Source: Kibdelosporangium philippinense (lineage in GTDB: Bacteria; Actinomycetota; Actinomycetes; Mycobacteriales; Pseudonocardiaceae). From it: DNA of 64,000 nt. Positions 1 through 7,918 of the stretch are shown here, one piece after another. How positions within the stretch are numbered: position 1 is the first letter of the stretch; each line of letters starts with the position of its first letter. Position numbers and translations under genes: made by a program. The notes beneath the pieces were generated by a model. The model was given only the letters and a program-made list of their open reading frames with translations, searched no databases and was not told the origin of the DNA. The DNA lies in the NCBI RefSeq assembly GCF_021390435.2, contig NZ_JAJVCN010000001.1, forward strand, positions 806,001-870,000, read 5' to 3'.

Positions 1-588
1 GGACCGGTCAAAGGCGTCTGGTACAAGTGCTATGTCGTGCTGGACATCTTCTCCCGCTATGTGACGGGCTGGCTGGTCGCCGCGGCCGAGGACGCGGTCG
101 TGGCCAAGGATTTCCTCGCTGACGCGGTCGCCCGCAACGGGGTCGAGCCGCACACCATCCACGCCGACCGCGGCGGGGCGATGGTCTCCAAACCAGTGTC
201 CGACCTCCTGGTCGATCTCGGCGTGCTGCGGTCGCATTCCCGCCCCCGAACCTCGAACGACAACCCGTACTCCGAAGCCCAGTTCAAGACGATGAAGTAC
301 GTGCCGGATTTTCCCGACCGGTTCGGGTCACTGGCCGACGCCCGCGCGTTCTGCGAGAGCTTCTTCCTGGCCTACAACCACGAACACCGGCATTCCGGGA
401 TCGGGATGCACACCCCGGCCTCGGTCCACTTCGGCACCGCCGAGCAGATCCAGACCCAACGCCAAACCACCCTCAACCGGGCCTACGCCGCACACCCCGA
501 ACGCTTCACCCGCCGACCCCGGCCACCCAAACTGCCCGAGGCAGTCTGGATCAACCAACCCATTCCACAGTCACAACCAGCCCTGTAG
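1..588 (+). CDS. Integrase-type (IS481/IS3-like) transposase, 5' end outside window
   Basis: The frame is open from base 1, so the N-terminal half, including the helix-turn-helix and first catalytic aspartate, lies upstream of the window. Visible are the strand running into VVLDIFSRYVTGW, the second acidic position in HADRGG, and the glutamate in NPYSEAQFKTMKY about 35 residues later, which together form the D,35,E half of an rve integrase core. The C-terminus (WINQPIPQSQPAL) looks natural. It is an ordinary mobile gene next to the RiPP locus. Whether the element is complete cannot be told from this window. Confidence 0.85.
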   Translation, partial: GPVKGVWYKCYVVLDIFSRYVTGWLVAAAEDAVVAKDFLADAVARNGVEPHTIHADRGGAMVSKPVSDLLVDLGVLRSHSRPRTSNDNPYSEAQFKTMKYVPDFPDRFGSLADARAFCESFFLAYNHEHRHSGIGMHTPASVHFGTAEQIQTQRQTTLNRAYAAHPERFTRRPRPPKLPEAVWINQPIPQSQPAL

Positions 589-600
589 ACACAAACCGTC

Positions 601-804
601 TCAATTGGACTTGACAACTACCGCGCCACGCAAACCGTTGAGGAACAACGTAGTGAACTCCGGCTCCAGGTAGCGGATGGTCACATGAGGGCGCGGCGTA
701 CGCCTGACCGCCAGATTCACCCGAACTTCCCGACCGGTACCCGCGAACAACGCCCGCGCGGACTTGTAGGAAAACGGCTCGGCCACCCGGCGAGTGGTGA
801 TCAT
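601..804 (-). CDS. Short hypothetical reading frame downstream of the SagB-like gene
   Basis: A 67-codon frame with strongly GC-biased third positions starts 24 bases after the SagB-like gene ends, on the same strand, so it could be the last gene of that operon or the tail of a gene cut by the neighbouring transposase. The product is basic (GREVRVNLAVRRTPRPHVTI) and ends AVVVKSN. I recognise no domain and no signal peptide. It may be non-functional. Confidence 0.35.
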   Translation of the reverse strand: MITTRRVAEPFSYKSARALFAGTGREVRVNLAVRRTPRPHVTIRYLEPEFTTLFLNGLRGAVVVKSN

Positions 805-828
805 CGGAACCGGGGCACTTACATGAGA

Positions 829-1500
829 TCAGATTTGCCTGCCAACAGCGAAAAGCATCGCGGGGAAGGCAGTCTCGTCGAGCGAGAGCAGATCGGTCAC
901 CACGGCGTCGTCGTAACCGGCGATGGCGCAACCGGCGAGGTCGAGCGCGGTCGACACGAGATACAGGTTCTGTACCAGGATTCCGGCGTCGACGTGCAAC
1001 GTCCGGTAGTGCCGGACCGGATACTTGACCAACGTCGTGTCCAGGCGGGCGACGATGACAACAACCGCTGCGGCGCGGTCGGCGAACTCGGGCTGGAGCA
1101 GCGCGGAACGTAACGCGGGGGCGGGATCGCCCTGCAGCAGCAGGGAAAGCGTCCCTTGTGAATATCTGTGCACACCTTGTCGGACGCCGCTGATATCGCG
1201 GGCGATGACGTACATGTCGAGGGAGGGTAGGCCGCCCGCGGACGGCGCCATGCTGAATTGGTGGTCACGAACCATCCGCTGTGGCCCGGCCGCCCAGCTC
1301 AGCAACGTTCCCAAGTCCTCAGTGGACATCCGGCCGTATCGGTAACTGGACTTCCTGTGCGTCAGCACTTCGGCGAGTGACATGTCGAAGGACTGACTCG
1401 CACTCAACAAAACTGTCCCGTTGGCGGGGGTGAGACCCGTCCTGTCAAGACAGCGCGTGGCAGGACCGTTCAGAAAGTCTTGGACTTCGGCCAGGTTCAT
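829..1500 (-). CDS. SagB/McbC-type nitroreductase-fold dehydrogenase (RiPP azoline oxidation)
   Basis: The 223-residue protein belongs to the FMN-dependent SagB/McbC branch of the nitroreductase superfamily. It has the usual N-terminal LTHRKSSYRYG motif (family pattern RxSxRxY), followed by SAGGLPSLDMYVIA and a conserved C-terminal region ending FAVGRQI. In thiazole/oxazole-modified peptide pathways this enzyme oxidises azolines, made by the YcaO enzyme, to azoles. It overlaps the upstream MFS gene by four bases (ATGA), so the two are translationally coupled. The YcaO, partner protein and candidate precursor lie on the other side of the divergent promoter. The peptide substrate is inferred. 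The family assignment is firm. Confidence 0.85.
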   Translation of the reverse strand: MNLAEVQDFLNGPATRCLDRTGLTPANGTVLLSASQSFDMSLAEVLTHRKSSYRYGRMSTEDLGTLLSWAAGPQRMVRDHQFSMAPSAGGLPSLDMYVIARDISGVRQGVHRYSQGTLSLLLQGDPAPALRSALLQPEFADRAAAVVVIVARLDTTLVKYPVRHYRTLHVDAGILVQNLYLVSTALDLAGCAIAGYDDAVVTDLLSLDETAFPAMLFAVGRQI

Positions 1501-2720
1501 GCGTTACGCCGGAGCACAGGCGTGATCCACGCGGCCGCGACACCCACCGTCAGCACGCAAAGACCAGCGGCAAGCCCGCCACGTGGCCCGGCCGCGACCG
1601 ACACGGCCCCAGCCAAGGCGGCTCCCGCCGGTTGCCCGATGCCCCACGACAACATCCGGCACGTGGTGTTGACCCTGGACTGCAGTTCGTCCGGGATCTC
1701 TTGCTGGCGATACGTGATCGCGTTGAGCACGACCGTTGAGTGCGTGGCGCCCCACAGCACCGCCGCGGGAAGCGCGATCAGCCAATGCGTGCTGACGAGG
1801 ACAAGAGCTCCGCATGCCAGCGACGCGGGCAGCGCTGTCAATGTCACCCACGCGGGGCTGAACCGTCGGCCCAGCACTGGCACTAGACGTGATGCGGCGA
1901 GTCCGCCAACGCCCCAGCAGCTGAACAGCGCGGCGAGCCGGGCGTCGCCGGATGGCGCGATGCCGAGAACCTTGTCGGCCCATGGTACGAGCATCGCCAC
2001 CCAGGCTCCGCCAGCCACGGCGTGAGTCGTGCCCACGAACGTCAGCGTGCGAACAATCTTGTTCTCCCAGAGGAACTTCAGCCCAGTGACGATGTCCACT
2101 TTGGCGGTGGGGGTGGTGGACAACGGAGCACGGATACCGGCGATCAGCAACGCCGCGGCTACCGCGGTGATCACGTTGACGCTGATCATGGCCGCGGGAG
2201 CCACTGATGCCACGGCCAATCCGGCCAGCGCGGGGACGAACAACTGGACCGAGGTCGTCGCCCCGTAGAGCGTTGCGAACGCGGACGTGAGTTTCTCCTT
2301 GCCCACAAGTGTCGGCAGGGCACCGAAATTGGCCGCGTCGAAGAACACGAAGCAGGTCTGGACAACGAACCCGACGATGATCACCTGAGTGGCGCTCAGA
2401 ACCCCGCTGTACCAGGCGATCGGGATGCTGGCCAGTGCGATCCCGGTGACGATCTCGAGCCGCACCATGAGTTCCCTGCGCCGTACCCGGTCGGCCACCG
2501 CACCGGCCAGCAGGCCGAACAGCAGGTACGGCGCGGCCTCGACCGCGGCAACCGCGGCGGTCCAGCCGGAGGAGCCAGTGAGCTGGTAAACGAGCACCGG
2601 CAGGGCGACGACCGACACCAGGCTGCCGATCAGGGACGTCACGCGGGCGGCGAGGTAGTGCCGGAGATCCCGGTCTGTCCGTAGGTCCACGTGGGTCACG
2701 ATCGTGGAGCTTATCGACAA
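1497..2720 (-). CDS. MFS exporter of the RiPP locus
   Basis: The protein has about 407 residues and twelve predicted membrane segments, with the MFS loop motif GAVADRVRRRELM after the second segment. The fold and the short cytosolic N-terminus (LRTDRDLRHYLAARVTSLIGS) match actinomycete MFS exporters of the MFS_3/EntS kind. Being coupled to the SagB-like gene and divergent from the precursor, it probably exports the mature peptide and may give self-immunity. The start is uncertain: TTG at 2720 or GTG at 2699 are both in frame, and neither has a clear Shine-Dalgarno sequence. The GTG start would leave more room for the operator. Confidence 0.85.
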   Translation of the reverse strand: MSISSTIVTHVDLRTDRDLRHYLAARVTSLIGSLVSVVALPVLVYQLTGSSGWTAAVAAVEAAPYLLFGLLAGAVADRVRRRELMVRLEIVTGIALASIPIAWYSGVLSATQVIIVGFVVQTCFVFFDAANFGALPTLVGKEKLTSAFATLYGATTSVQLFVPALAGLAVASVAPAAMISVNVITAVAAALLIAGIRAPLSTTPTAKVDIVTGLKFLWENKIVRTLTFVGTTHAVAGGAWVAMLVPWADKVLGIAPSGDARLAALFSCWGVGGLAASRLVPVLGRRFSPAWVTLTALPASLACGALVLVSTHWLIALPAAVLWGATHSTVVLNAITYRQQEIPDELQSRVNTTCRMLSWGIGQPAGAALAGAVSVAAGPRGGLAAGLCVLTVGVAAAWITPVLRRNA

Positions 2721-2833
2721 CAGTTACCGTTTTCATCTGTGTCGTGAGTCACGATAGGGTATCTATTGAAAATGGTTATCATTTGTGGCTAGCTGGAAGG
2801 GACGGGAAGGCCCAAGCTGACAGGAGGTGACAC
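2721..2833. promoter_or_regulatory. Divergent promoter region with a Fur/Zur-like 7-1-7 box
   Basis: This 113-base gap separates the exporter from the precursor gene. At 2767-2781 it reads TGAAAATGGTTATCA, which matches the Fur-family consensus TGATAATnATTATCA at 12 of 14 defined positions. On the other strand at 2721-2736 a second, weaker copy begins TGAAAACGGTAACTG, with one good half-site only. Streptomyces Zur sites are of the type TGAAAATGATTTTCA. The strong box overlaps a possible -10 (TATCAT, 2777-2782) for the precursor. Regulation by Zur or another Fur-family repressor is an inference from the motif. Confidence 0.5.
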
Positions 2834-2941
2834 ATGAAGGACATCTTTGTGAACGTCGAGGCGGAGTGGGCGCTGCCGCACAACTCGGCCAGCCACAGCA
2901 ACGCGTTGGTGGAGAACCCATTCGACGACGACAACGAGTGA
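2834..2941 (+). CDS. Candidate RiPP precursor peptide, 35 residues
   Basis: The frame starts ATG at 2834 behind an excellent ribosome binding site, AGGAGGTGA at 2822-2830. The peptide runs MKDIFVNVEAEWAL, then PHNSASHSNALVENPF, then ends DDDNE. It has no cysteine or threonine, only three serines (18, 20, 22) interleaved with two histidines and asparagines, and an acidic tail. It is the first gene of the plus-strand operon and precedes a leader-binding partner and a YcaO enzyme, which is why I call it the substrate. If so, only Ser (to oxazoline/oxazole) or a backbone amide could be modified. It may instead be a fragment or a leader with an unusual core. Confidence 0.6.
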   Translation: MKDIFVNVEAEWALPHNSASHSNALVENPFDDDNE

Positions 2942-2945
2942 TTGA

Positions 2946-2977
2946 CTGCCGTGCCGCCCCGCGGGGCGGCACGGCAG
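2946..2977 (+). terminator. Very strong hairpin between precursor and biosynthetic genes
   Basis: CTGCCGTGCCGCCCC at 2946-2960 pairs perfectly with 2963-2977, giving a stem of up to 15 base pairs around a CCGCGG centre. It begins five bases after the precursor stop and ends 16 bases before the next start codon. There is no U-run. Such hairpins after precursor genes commonly act as partial terminators or 3' mRNA stabilisers, so that precursor is made in excess over enzymes. Confidence 0.7.
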
Positions 2978-2993
2978 CCTAGAAGGGGTGCCG

Positions 2994-3785
2994 ATGCCTT
3001 CCGGTGACAGCAACAGATTAAGTCCAGGTGCCGCACTGTTCTTCAGTCCCCGCAACGGAATGGCGTTGCGAGACGCGAACGGCAACCTGTTCGACCTTGC
3101 GTTGGACGACGGCACATCGGCCGCCGTGCGTGCCGCGCTGGCCGGGAATGGCAAGGCACCGGACGAGCTAGCAGCGTTCCGGGAGGCTGGGCACCTCGGC
3201 GCGCGGCGATACTGGCCTGCCGAACGTGCCAAGATCGGCGTACTCGCCGACGCCGAGATCGCGGTGACACTGACCGCCCAGTTGCGCCAGGCGGGCGCGA
3301 GCCCGGTGGCTGTCACAGCCAACGCTCTTGAAGCGTCAAGCGTGCACGCGGTATGCGCGGTCCACGATGGACCAGCGCCCAGTTGGTGGGTCGAGCTGGA
3401 CAACCGGATCGTTTGGCAGCGCGTGTATCGAGAAGGACGGCATGTCCTTTTCGAACCTGTCACAGCCGATCTGCGGCATGCCGACGTTCGGGCACGGAGG
3501 CTGGCTGCGGCCGGATCCGGCTTCGAACACCTGGAGACCTACTGGTCCAGTTGCGCGACCGGGGAAGCCGTACTCGGCGAAGAACATCTGACGGCCGCTG
3601 AAATCGCTCTGGTGTGCGCGATGGCAGTGAACGACCTGGCGCGTTGGGCGCGGGGTACCGCGGATCGCACGAGTGCGTTCGTGCCTGGCGCGCTTCCCGC
3701 GTCACGCCGGGTGCGGGTCATCGACTTGGATACGTCCGCGATCAGTGATCATCCAGTTCTGCCGGTACCTGCGTGCGCACCGTGA
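2994..3785 (+). CDS. TOMM-type leader-binding / E1-like cyclodehydratase partner
   Basis: The ATG at 2994 follows AAGGGG with a five-base spacer; an in-frame GTG lies at 2988. The 263-residue product starts with a region (FFSPRNGMALRDANGNLFDL, then DGTSAAVRAALAG) typical of the winged-helix RRE segment of TOMM partner proteins. It then has a degenerate nucleotide-binding-like centre (RAKIGVLADAEIAVTLTAQL) as in the ocin-ThiF/C-protein family. No CxxC zinc pair is seen. Its expected job is to bind the leader and activate the YcaO enzyme. The assignment rests on resemblance and on position between precursor and YcaO, so it is moderate. The GTGA junction couples it to the next gene. Confidence 0.6.
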   Translation: MPSGDSNRLSPGAALFFSPRNGMALRDANGNLFDLALDDGTSAAVRAALAGNGKAPDELAAFREAGHLGARRYWPAERAKIGVLADAEIAVTLTAQLRQAGASPVAVTANALEASSVHAVCAVHDGPAPSWWVELDNRIVWQRVYREGRHVLFEPVTADLRHADVRARRLAAAGSGFEHLETYWSSCATGEAVLGEEHLTAAEIALVCAMAVNDLARWARGTADRTSAFVPGALPASRRVRVIDLDTSAISDHPVLPVPACAP

Positions 3786-5080
3786 CCGAGCTCGCGCTGA
3801 CCGTCGTCCAGGCGGCGAAACCCGGCCCGGTTGTCCTGATCAGGACGCCGTACGGCAGGCAGAACCATCTCGCCGAGGCGGAAGGCTGGGCGCGGCGGGG
3901 TTTTTCGTGTGTGGTTGGCGATGTACGCGGCCGGTTCGAGTCCACGGGAGACTTCCGGCCGTATGTCCATGAGCGATCCGATGGCGCCACGGTAGTCGAT
4001 TGGATTGTCCGGCAACAGTTCTACGACGGTGGCGTGCTTCTTGTCGGTGGGTCGTATGCCGCCTACTGCGCGATCACGGCCGCGCTTGCCCGGCCTGAGG
4101 TCGCCATCGGGGTTATCGCGGCGGTTCCCGCATTGGGACAGGGCGAAACGGTCCGCGAGCCAGGTGGTGCGGCGCGGTTGGAGTGCCGTGTCGGTTGGTG
4201 GTCGGAACATGGCGACACCCGGATCCCCCGGCCTGCCGCCAGCTTCCAGCACCTGCTGACGCAGAAACCCATCAGGGACATTCACTCCGATTTGGCGGGC
4301 TGGAACGAGGTTTGGGCCGCACCCCGGCGCGCACCGGAACTCTGGGACGAGATCGGCAAGGCCAGAATGCCCTTGCTCGCGGTCGGCGGGCTTGCCGACC
4401 CATTCGCTGCCGACACGATCGAACTGGCGAGATCCTGGGGCGCGAGCGCCAGGCTTCTGCTGGGGCCGTGGGGTCACGAGCTGGGACGTGGGATCGGCCG
4501 CGTGTACGTCGACTGGGCGCGGGCGCTTGGCAGGCTGACCGGGTACAAGGAACTGATCTCGGTCGCGGACGGGGAATGGCGTGCGATCGCGCCGGTGCGA
4601 ACCCGGATCGAGATGACGGTTGAGCAGGGTGACTTCGTTGCCGATCCAGACTGTCCTTACCCGACACATCGGTCCGGCAGTTTCGCCGTGCTGAAAGCAG
4701 TTGTGCCGCAGGGGGAGATTCGCGGCCAATTCGCCGTCGAACTGTGTGCTCATGCTGACTGTGCCGACGCCGATTGGGTTGTGCACGCGTGGCTCGACGA
4801 TGTCTATTTGGGACACGGGATTCGGCGTGTTTGTGGCTCTCGGAAGTTCATTGTGGACTGCACGCCTGCTGGTGTGATCGTTGCCAAGCGGGCCGAGTTG
4901 CGGATCGAGGTCGCCGGCCACAACTGGCCGAGGCACGCACGCAACCCGCATACCGGAGAAGATCCGTTCACCGCGGACACATTGCTGCCCAGTAAGAGAA
5001 TTGTGCTTGCCGCCACGGCTGTTCTGGCCTGGGCGGCCGGGGACACCGGCCGCGCGCGAGTCGAGGAGATCACAGCATGA
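3782..5080 (+). CDS. CocE/NonD-type alpha/beta hydrolase (possible leader peptidase)
   Basis: The product is a serine hydrolase of the X-Pro dipeptidyl-peptidase S15 / CocE class. The nucleophile elbow VGGSYAAY places Ser91 (counting from GTG 3782). Asp206 lies in GGLADPFAAD and His232 in GPWGHELG, completing the triad. The C-terminal half (from about residue 270) is the jelly-roll domain of this class, with VHAWLDDVYLG. The GTG at 3782 overlaps the previous stop as GTGA; GTG 3773 is an alternative. In this setting it could cleave the leader, trim the product or hydrolyse an ester/amide on it. It overlaps the YcaO gene by four bases. Confidence 0.8.
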   Translation: MTELALTVVQAAKPGPVVLIRTPYGRQNHLAEAEGWARRGFSCVVGDVRGRFESTGDFRPYVHERSDGATVVDWIVRQQFYDGGVLLVGGSYAAYCAITAALARPEVAIGVIAAVPALGQGETVREPGGAARLECRVGWWSEHGDTRIPRPAASFQHLLTQKPIRDIHSDLAGWNEVWAAPRRAPELWDEIGKARMPLLAVGGLADPFAADTIELARSWGASARLLLGPWGHELGRGIGRVYVDWARALGRLTGYKELISVADGEWRAIAPVRTRIEMTVEQGDFVADPDCPYPTHRSGSFAVLKAVVPQGEIRGQFAVELCAHADCADADWVVHAWLDDVYLGHGIRRVCGSRKFIVDCTPAGVIVAKRAELRIEVAGHNWPRHARNPHTGEDPFTADTLLPSKRIVLAATAVLAWAAGDTGRARVEEITA

Positions 5081-6399
5081 CGTTGACCACCGATGCCCTG
5101 ATCGATCCGCTCACCGGCATCGTCCGGCGGCTCGTGGACGTCGAACCGGTTGCTGGCATCCCGTCGAGCTACGTGGGTGTCACGGCCGAGGTGTCCGATG
5201 CCCGCAGGCTTGGCGCGTGGCCTGCCGACCGGGTCAGCCTCGGCACCAGTTTCGGCGACATCGACACCGCTCGTGCGGCCGCGTTGGGCGAGGCCGTGGA
5301 ACGCTACTGCGGAAACCGTGTGCCACTTGGTCTTCGCGTCGCCACCGCGCGGGATCTGCTGGCCGGGGGGCAGAAGGTTCTAGGGCCCGCGGACCTGCCG
5401 TTCTTTGACAAGTGGCAATACGACAGCGAGAGGTTCCCGTACCGGCCCTTCGCCGATGATGTGGAAATCGCCTGGGCGCAGGGGATTGAAGGGGGAGAAC
5501 CGTGTTTCGCGCCGGCGTCCTGGGTGTATCTCAACTACCACACCGCGTCCAGGCGTGCGGAGCCTCGGCTGCATCACCTGAACTACGCGGGCATCGCGAC
5601 TGGGCTGGGGGAGCGGGACGCGTTCGAGCGCGGCCTGCTTGAGCTCATCGAACGCGATGCCCTCGAACTGTGGTGGCATCTCGGCGGGCCGACGACCGGA
5701 ATCGATATCGCGTCGGTTCCCTGGCTTGCCGAGCGGCTTGCTGGCTCACGCTTGCAGGTACACCTGGTGCAGTTGCCAAGCGAGTACCCGGTTTCGGTGG
5801 TCGCGGCCGTGGTGATCGACCCGGAGACCGGGATTGTCGGTGGTGGCGGCGCCGCGCGGTTCGATCCGGCACATGCCTGCACCAAGGCCGTACTGGAAGC
5901 CATCCATACTTGGGTTTTCACGCTCGGTTTGCTGGATCCCGCCGGCTGGGTGTTCAAGGCGATCGAAGCCGGTGTCCTCGCCGAGGGACTTTATCTGTCC
6001 CATCGGGACGATCGCGCGTACCTCGCCGACGCGGGTGACAACTTCCGGCGGGTACGGGACCTCGGCGCACAGGTGCAGATCTGGCTCGACCCGGCTGTTC
6101 AAGATCAGTGGTCGCACCGGTTCACCGCGCCAACGTCCATTGTGCACTGCGGCGACCTGCCTGCCGGAGATCTTGACGCGCTGACAACGAGTCTCGCGGG
6201 CAACAGGATCGCCACCTTCGACCTGACAACGCCGGACGTCGCGGAAACTCCGTTGCGGGTCGTCCGAGTCTGTGCGACCGGTCTTGTCCCCAACGCTCCC
6301 GCCGCGTTCCGGTATCTCGGGCTGCCCCGCTGGCAGCAGGCGATCGACGCTCGCGGCTGGGACAACGGCGTCATTTTCGTTCCACCACCGTTCCTGTAG
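5077..6399 (+). CDS. YcaO-domain cyclodehydratase
   Basis: This 440-residue YcaO enzyme uses ATP to activate a backbone amide. Visible are the family's ATP/Mg motifs: SLGTSFGDIDTARAAALGEA near residues 54-73, followed by VERYCGN, and later the E-rich helices GLGERDAFERGLLELI and ERDALELWWH. The C-terminus ends VPPPFL, a shortened form of the proline-rich PxPxP tail that marks azoline-forming YcaO proteins and helps position the active site. With the separate leader-binding gene and the SagB-like enzyme this fits azol(in)e formation, although thioamidation or amidine formation cannot be excluded. Its ATG is coupled to the hydrolase stop. Confidence 0.9.
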   Translation: MTLTTDALIDPLTGIVRRLVDVEPVAGIPSSYVGVTAEVSDARRLGAWPADRVSLGTSFGDIDTARAAALGEAVERYCGNRVPLGLRVATARDLLAGGQKVLGPADLPFFDKWQYDSERFPYRPFADDVEIAWAQGIEGGEPCFAPASWVYLNYHTASRRAEPRLHHLNYAGIATGLGERDAFERGLLELIERDALELWWHLGGPTTGIDIASVPWLAERLAGSRLQVHLVQLPSEYPVSVVAAVVIDPETGIVGGGGAARFDPAHACTKAVLEAIHTWVFTLGLLDPAGWVFKAIEAGVLAEGLYLSHRDDRAYLADAGDNFRRVRDLGAQVQIWLDPAVQDQWSHRFTAPTSIVHCGDLPAGDLDALTTSLAGNRIATFDLTTPDVAETPLRVVRVCATGLVPNAPAAFRYLGLPRWQQAIDARGWDNGVIFVPPPFL

Positions 6400-6413
6400 C
6401 AGAAAGGCTGGTC

Positions 6414-6862
6414 ATGATCGAGGTTGGACTGGCATCGGTGACACTGCGGCACATGTCCGTGTCCGAAGTGGTCGCCATTGCCGCTGATGCCGGGCTTGGC
6501 ATCGTGGAATGGGGTGGCGACATCCATGTCCCTGCTGGCGATTTCGCCGCTGCACAGCAGGCACGCAAGCTCTGCGACGAGCGTGGTCTTGCCATCGGAA
6601 CGTATGGGACTTACCACAAGCTTGGTGACAGCGATCCAGATGCTTTCGCTGAATTGGTGCGGACCGCGAGTGAGCTCGGTGCGCGGCGAATCCGTGTCTG
6701 GGCAGGCACTCGGGCTTCTGCCGACGCGTCACCGCAGTACCGGAACGAGATTTCCGCAGCCTTGCGGCGATGCGCTGATCTCGCTGCTGAACAAGGGATT
6801 CCGGTCACGGTTGAGTACCATGTGGAATCCCTGACCGACGATCTGTCCTCCGCGCTCGCGAT
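6414..6862 (+). pseudogene. Truncated xylose-isomerase-like TIM-barrel protein (RiPP locus)
   Basis: The start ATG 6414 follows AGAAAGG and lies 14 bases after the YcaO stop, so this was the next gene of the operon. The first ~150 residues (IEVGLASVTLRHMSVSEVV, WGGDIHVP, YGTYHKLGDSDP, VEYHVESL) are the N-terminal half of a sugar phosphate isomerase/epimerase-like AP-endonuclease-2 fold. After SSALAIYD the frame enters unrelated DNA near 6862, so roughly 100 or more C-terminal residues are missing. The join is sharp and has no visible IS end. The remaining half barrel is unlikely to be active. Confidence 0.8.
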
Positions 6863-7918
6863 ATATGACAGACGACCCGCAGTGGCACAGCGAGCAAGGC
6901 AAGCAAATGCTCGATTCGGCCGCGTACTCCGCCTACAAGGGCCAGCAGGTCGATCTGACCACGCGGCGCGGGTTCGGCATGTACAGCTACGACCTGTTCT
7001 TCGAGGTGATGCGGAACTACGCGGACCTCGCCGGGTTCTGGATCGACAACGACAACGAGTACTGGGAGCAGAACAAGCTCTACGAACAAGTCCGCGCGCT
7101 AAGGCCGTCCTGGTTGCTGAGCAACAACAACGAGGACACGCCGATCATGGACACGGTCAGCAACGAGCAGAAAACCGGCATGACCCCGTCCTACGACTAC
7201 CCACAGGCCGCGTGGACGCCGATGCCGAGGCTGGTCGAGGCCGACTACAAGCTGCCGACCACCGGCGACTGGTGGTACGACGGCCGCGATCACCCGGTCG
7301 ACACAAGGCTTTCCACTGGCCGGTACATCGCCAACGCGGGCTCGGCGATGAAGTCGTTGATGGCCGAGACCCCGATGGTGAACGGAAAGTTCCCGCCGAG
7401 CCAGGAGAAGTTCAACAACTTCATGGCCGAATGGGTGCCGCCGATCCGAGAATCCCTGTCCGGCACCGAAGGCGGCGGCTACATGCATGGTGGCATGCAG
7501 CCCGGTTTCTGGAACGATGGCGCGCACGGCGTGATCGCGGTCAAACAAAACACGCAGTACATTCACGTGGTAACCAGGCCAACCACGAACATGCTTCGAC
7601 TGCGGGACAACGGTTACTGGGTCACTGGCGTGACGGATGTCCGAACCGGTGAACGCCTGAAGTTCAACCAGTCCGGCGGCTACCTGTCCATCATGAACAT
7701 CCGGAACTGGGACGCCTACGACACCGTGTTCAAAGTAGACACAGCGATGCAGATCGGCTATTACAAAGACGTCACCGCGACCGCGACTTCTACCCGCGCG
7801 GGGTTCCCGGCGAGCAACCTCACAGACGGCAACTTCGAGTCCTACTGGGACGCCAACGACAAACTTCCCGTCAGCGTCACGTTGGACCTCAAGCACCGCA
7901 AGCACGCCACGCACCTAG
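6863..7918 (+). pseudogene. Internal fragment of a GH29-like alpha-L-fucosidase with F5/8 C domain
   Basis: In a frame different from the isomerase, an open stretch begins at the junction with DDPQWHSEQGKQMLDSAAYS and continues through GFWIDNDNEYWEQNKLYEQV, QAAWTPMPRL, GDWWYDGRDHPVD and a beta-sandwich region. It then enters a discoidin (F5/8 type C) repeat (FPASNLTDGNFESYWD). These are features of secreted family-29 fucosidase-like hydrolases. The N-terminus and signal peptide are missing, and the discoidin domain is cut at THL by the IS5 element that follows. The fragment has no connection to RiPP chemistry and was joined here by rearrangement. Confidence 0.75.

Noticed and set aside
1504..2736. 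410-codon minus frame starting ATG at 2736
   Set aside because: It runs out of frame with the MFS gene and gives Arg/Gly-rich non-membrane sequence.
3749..4951. 400-codon minus-strand frame over the CocE-type gene
   Set aside because: Antisense shadow caused by high GC. The plus-strand frame has the full triad and operon overlaps.
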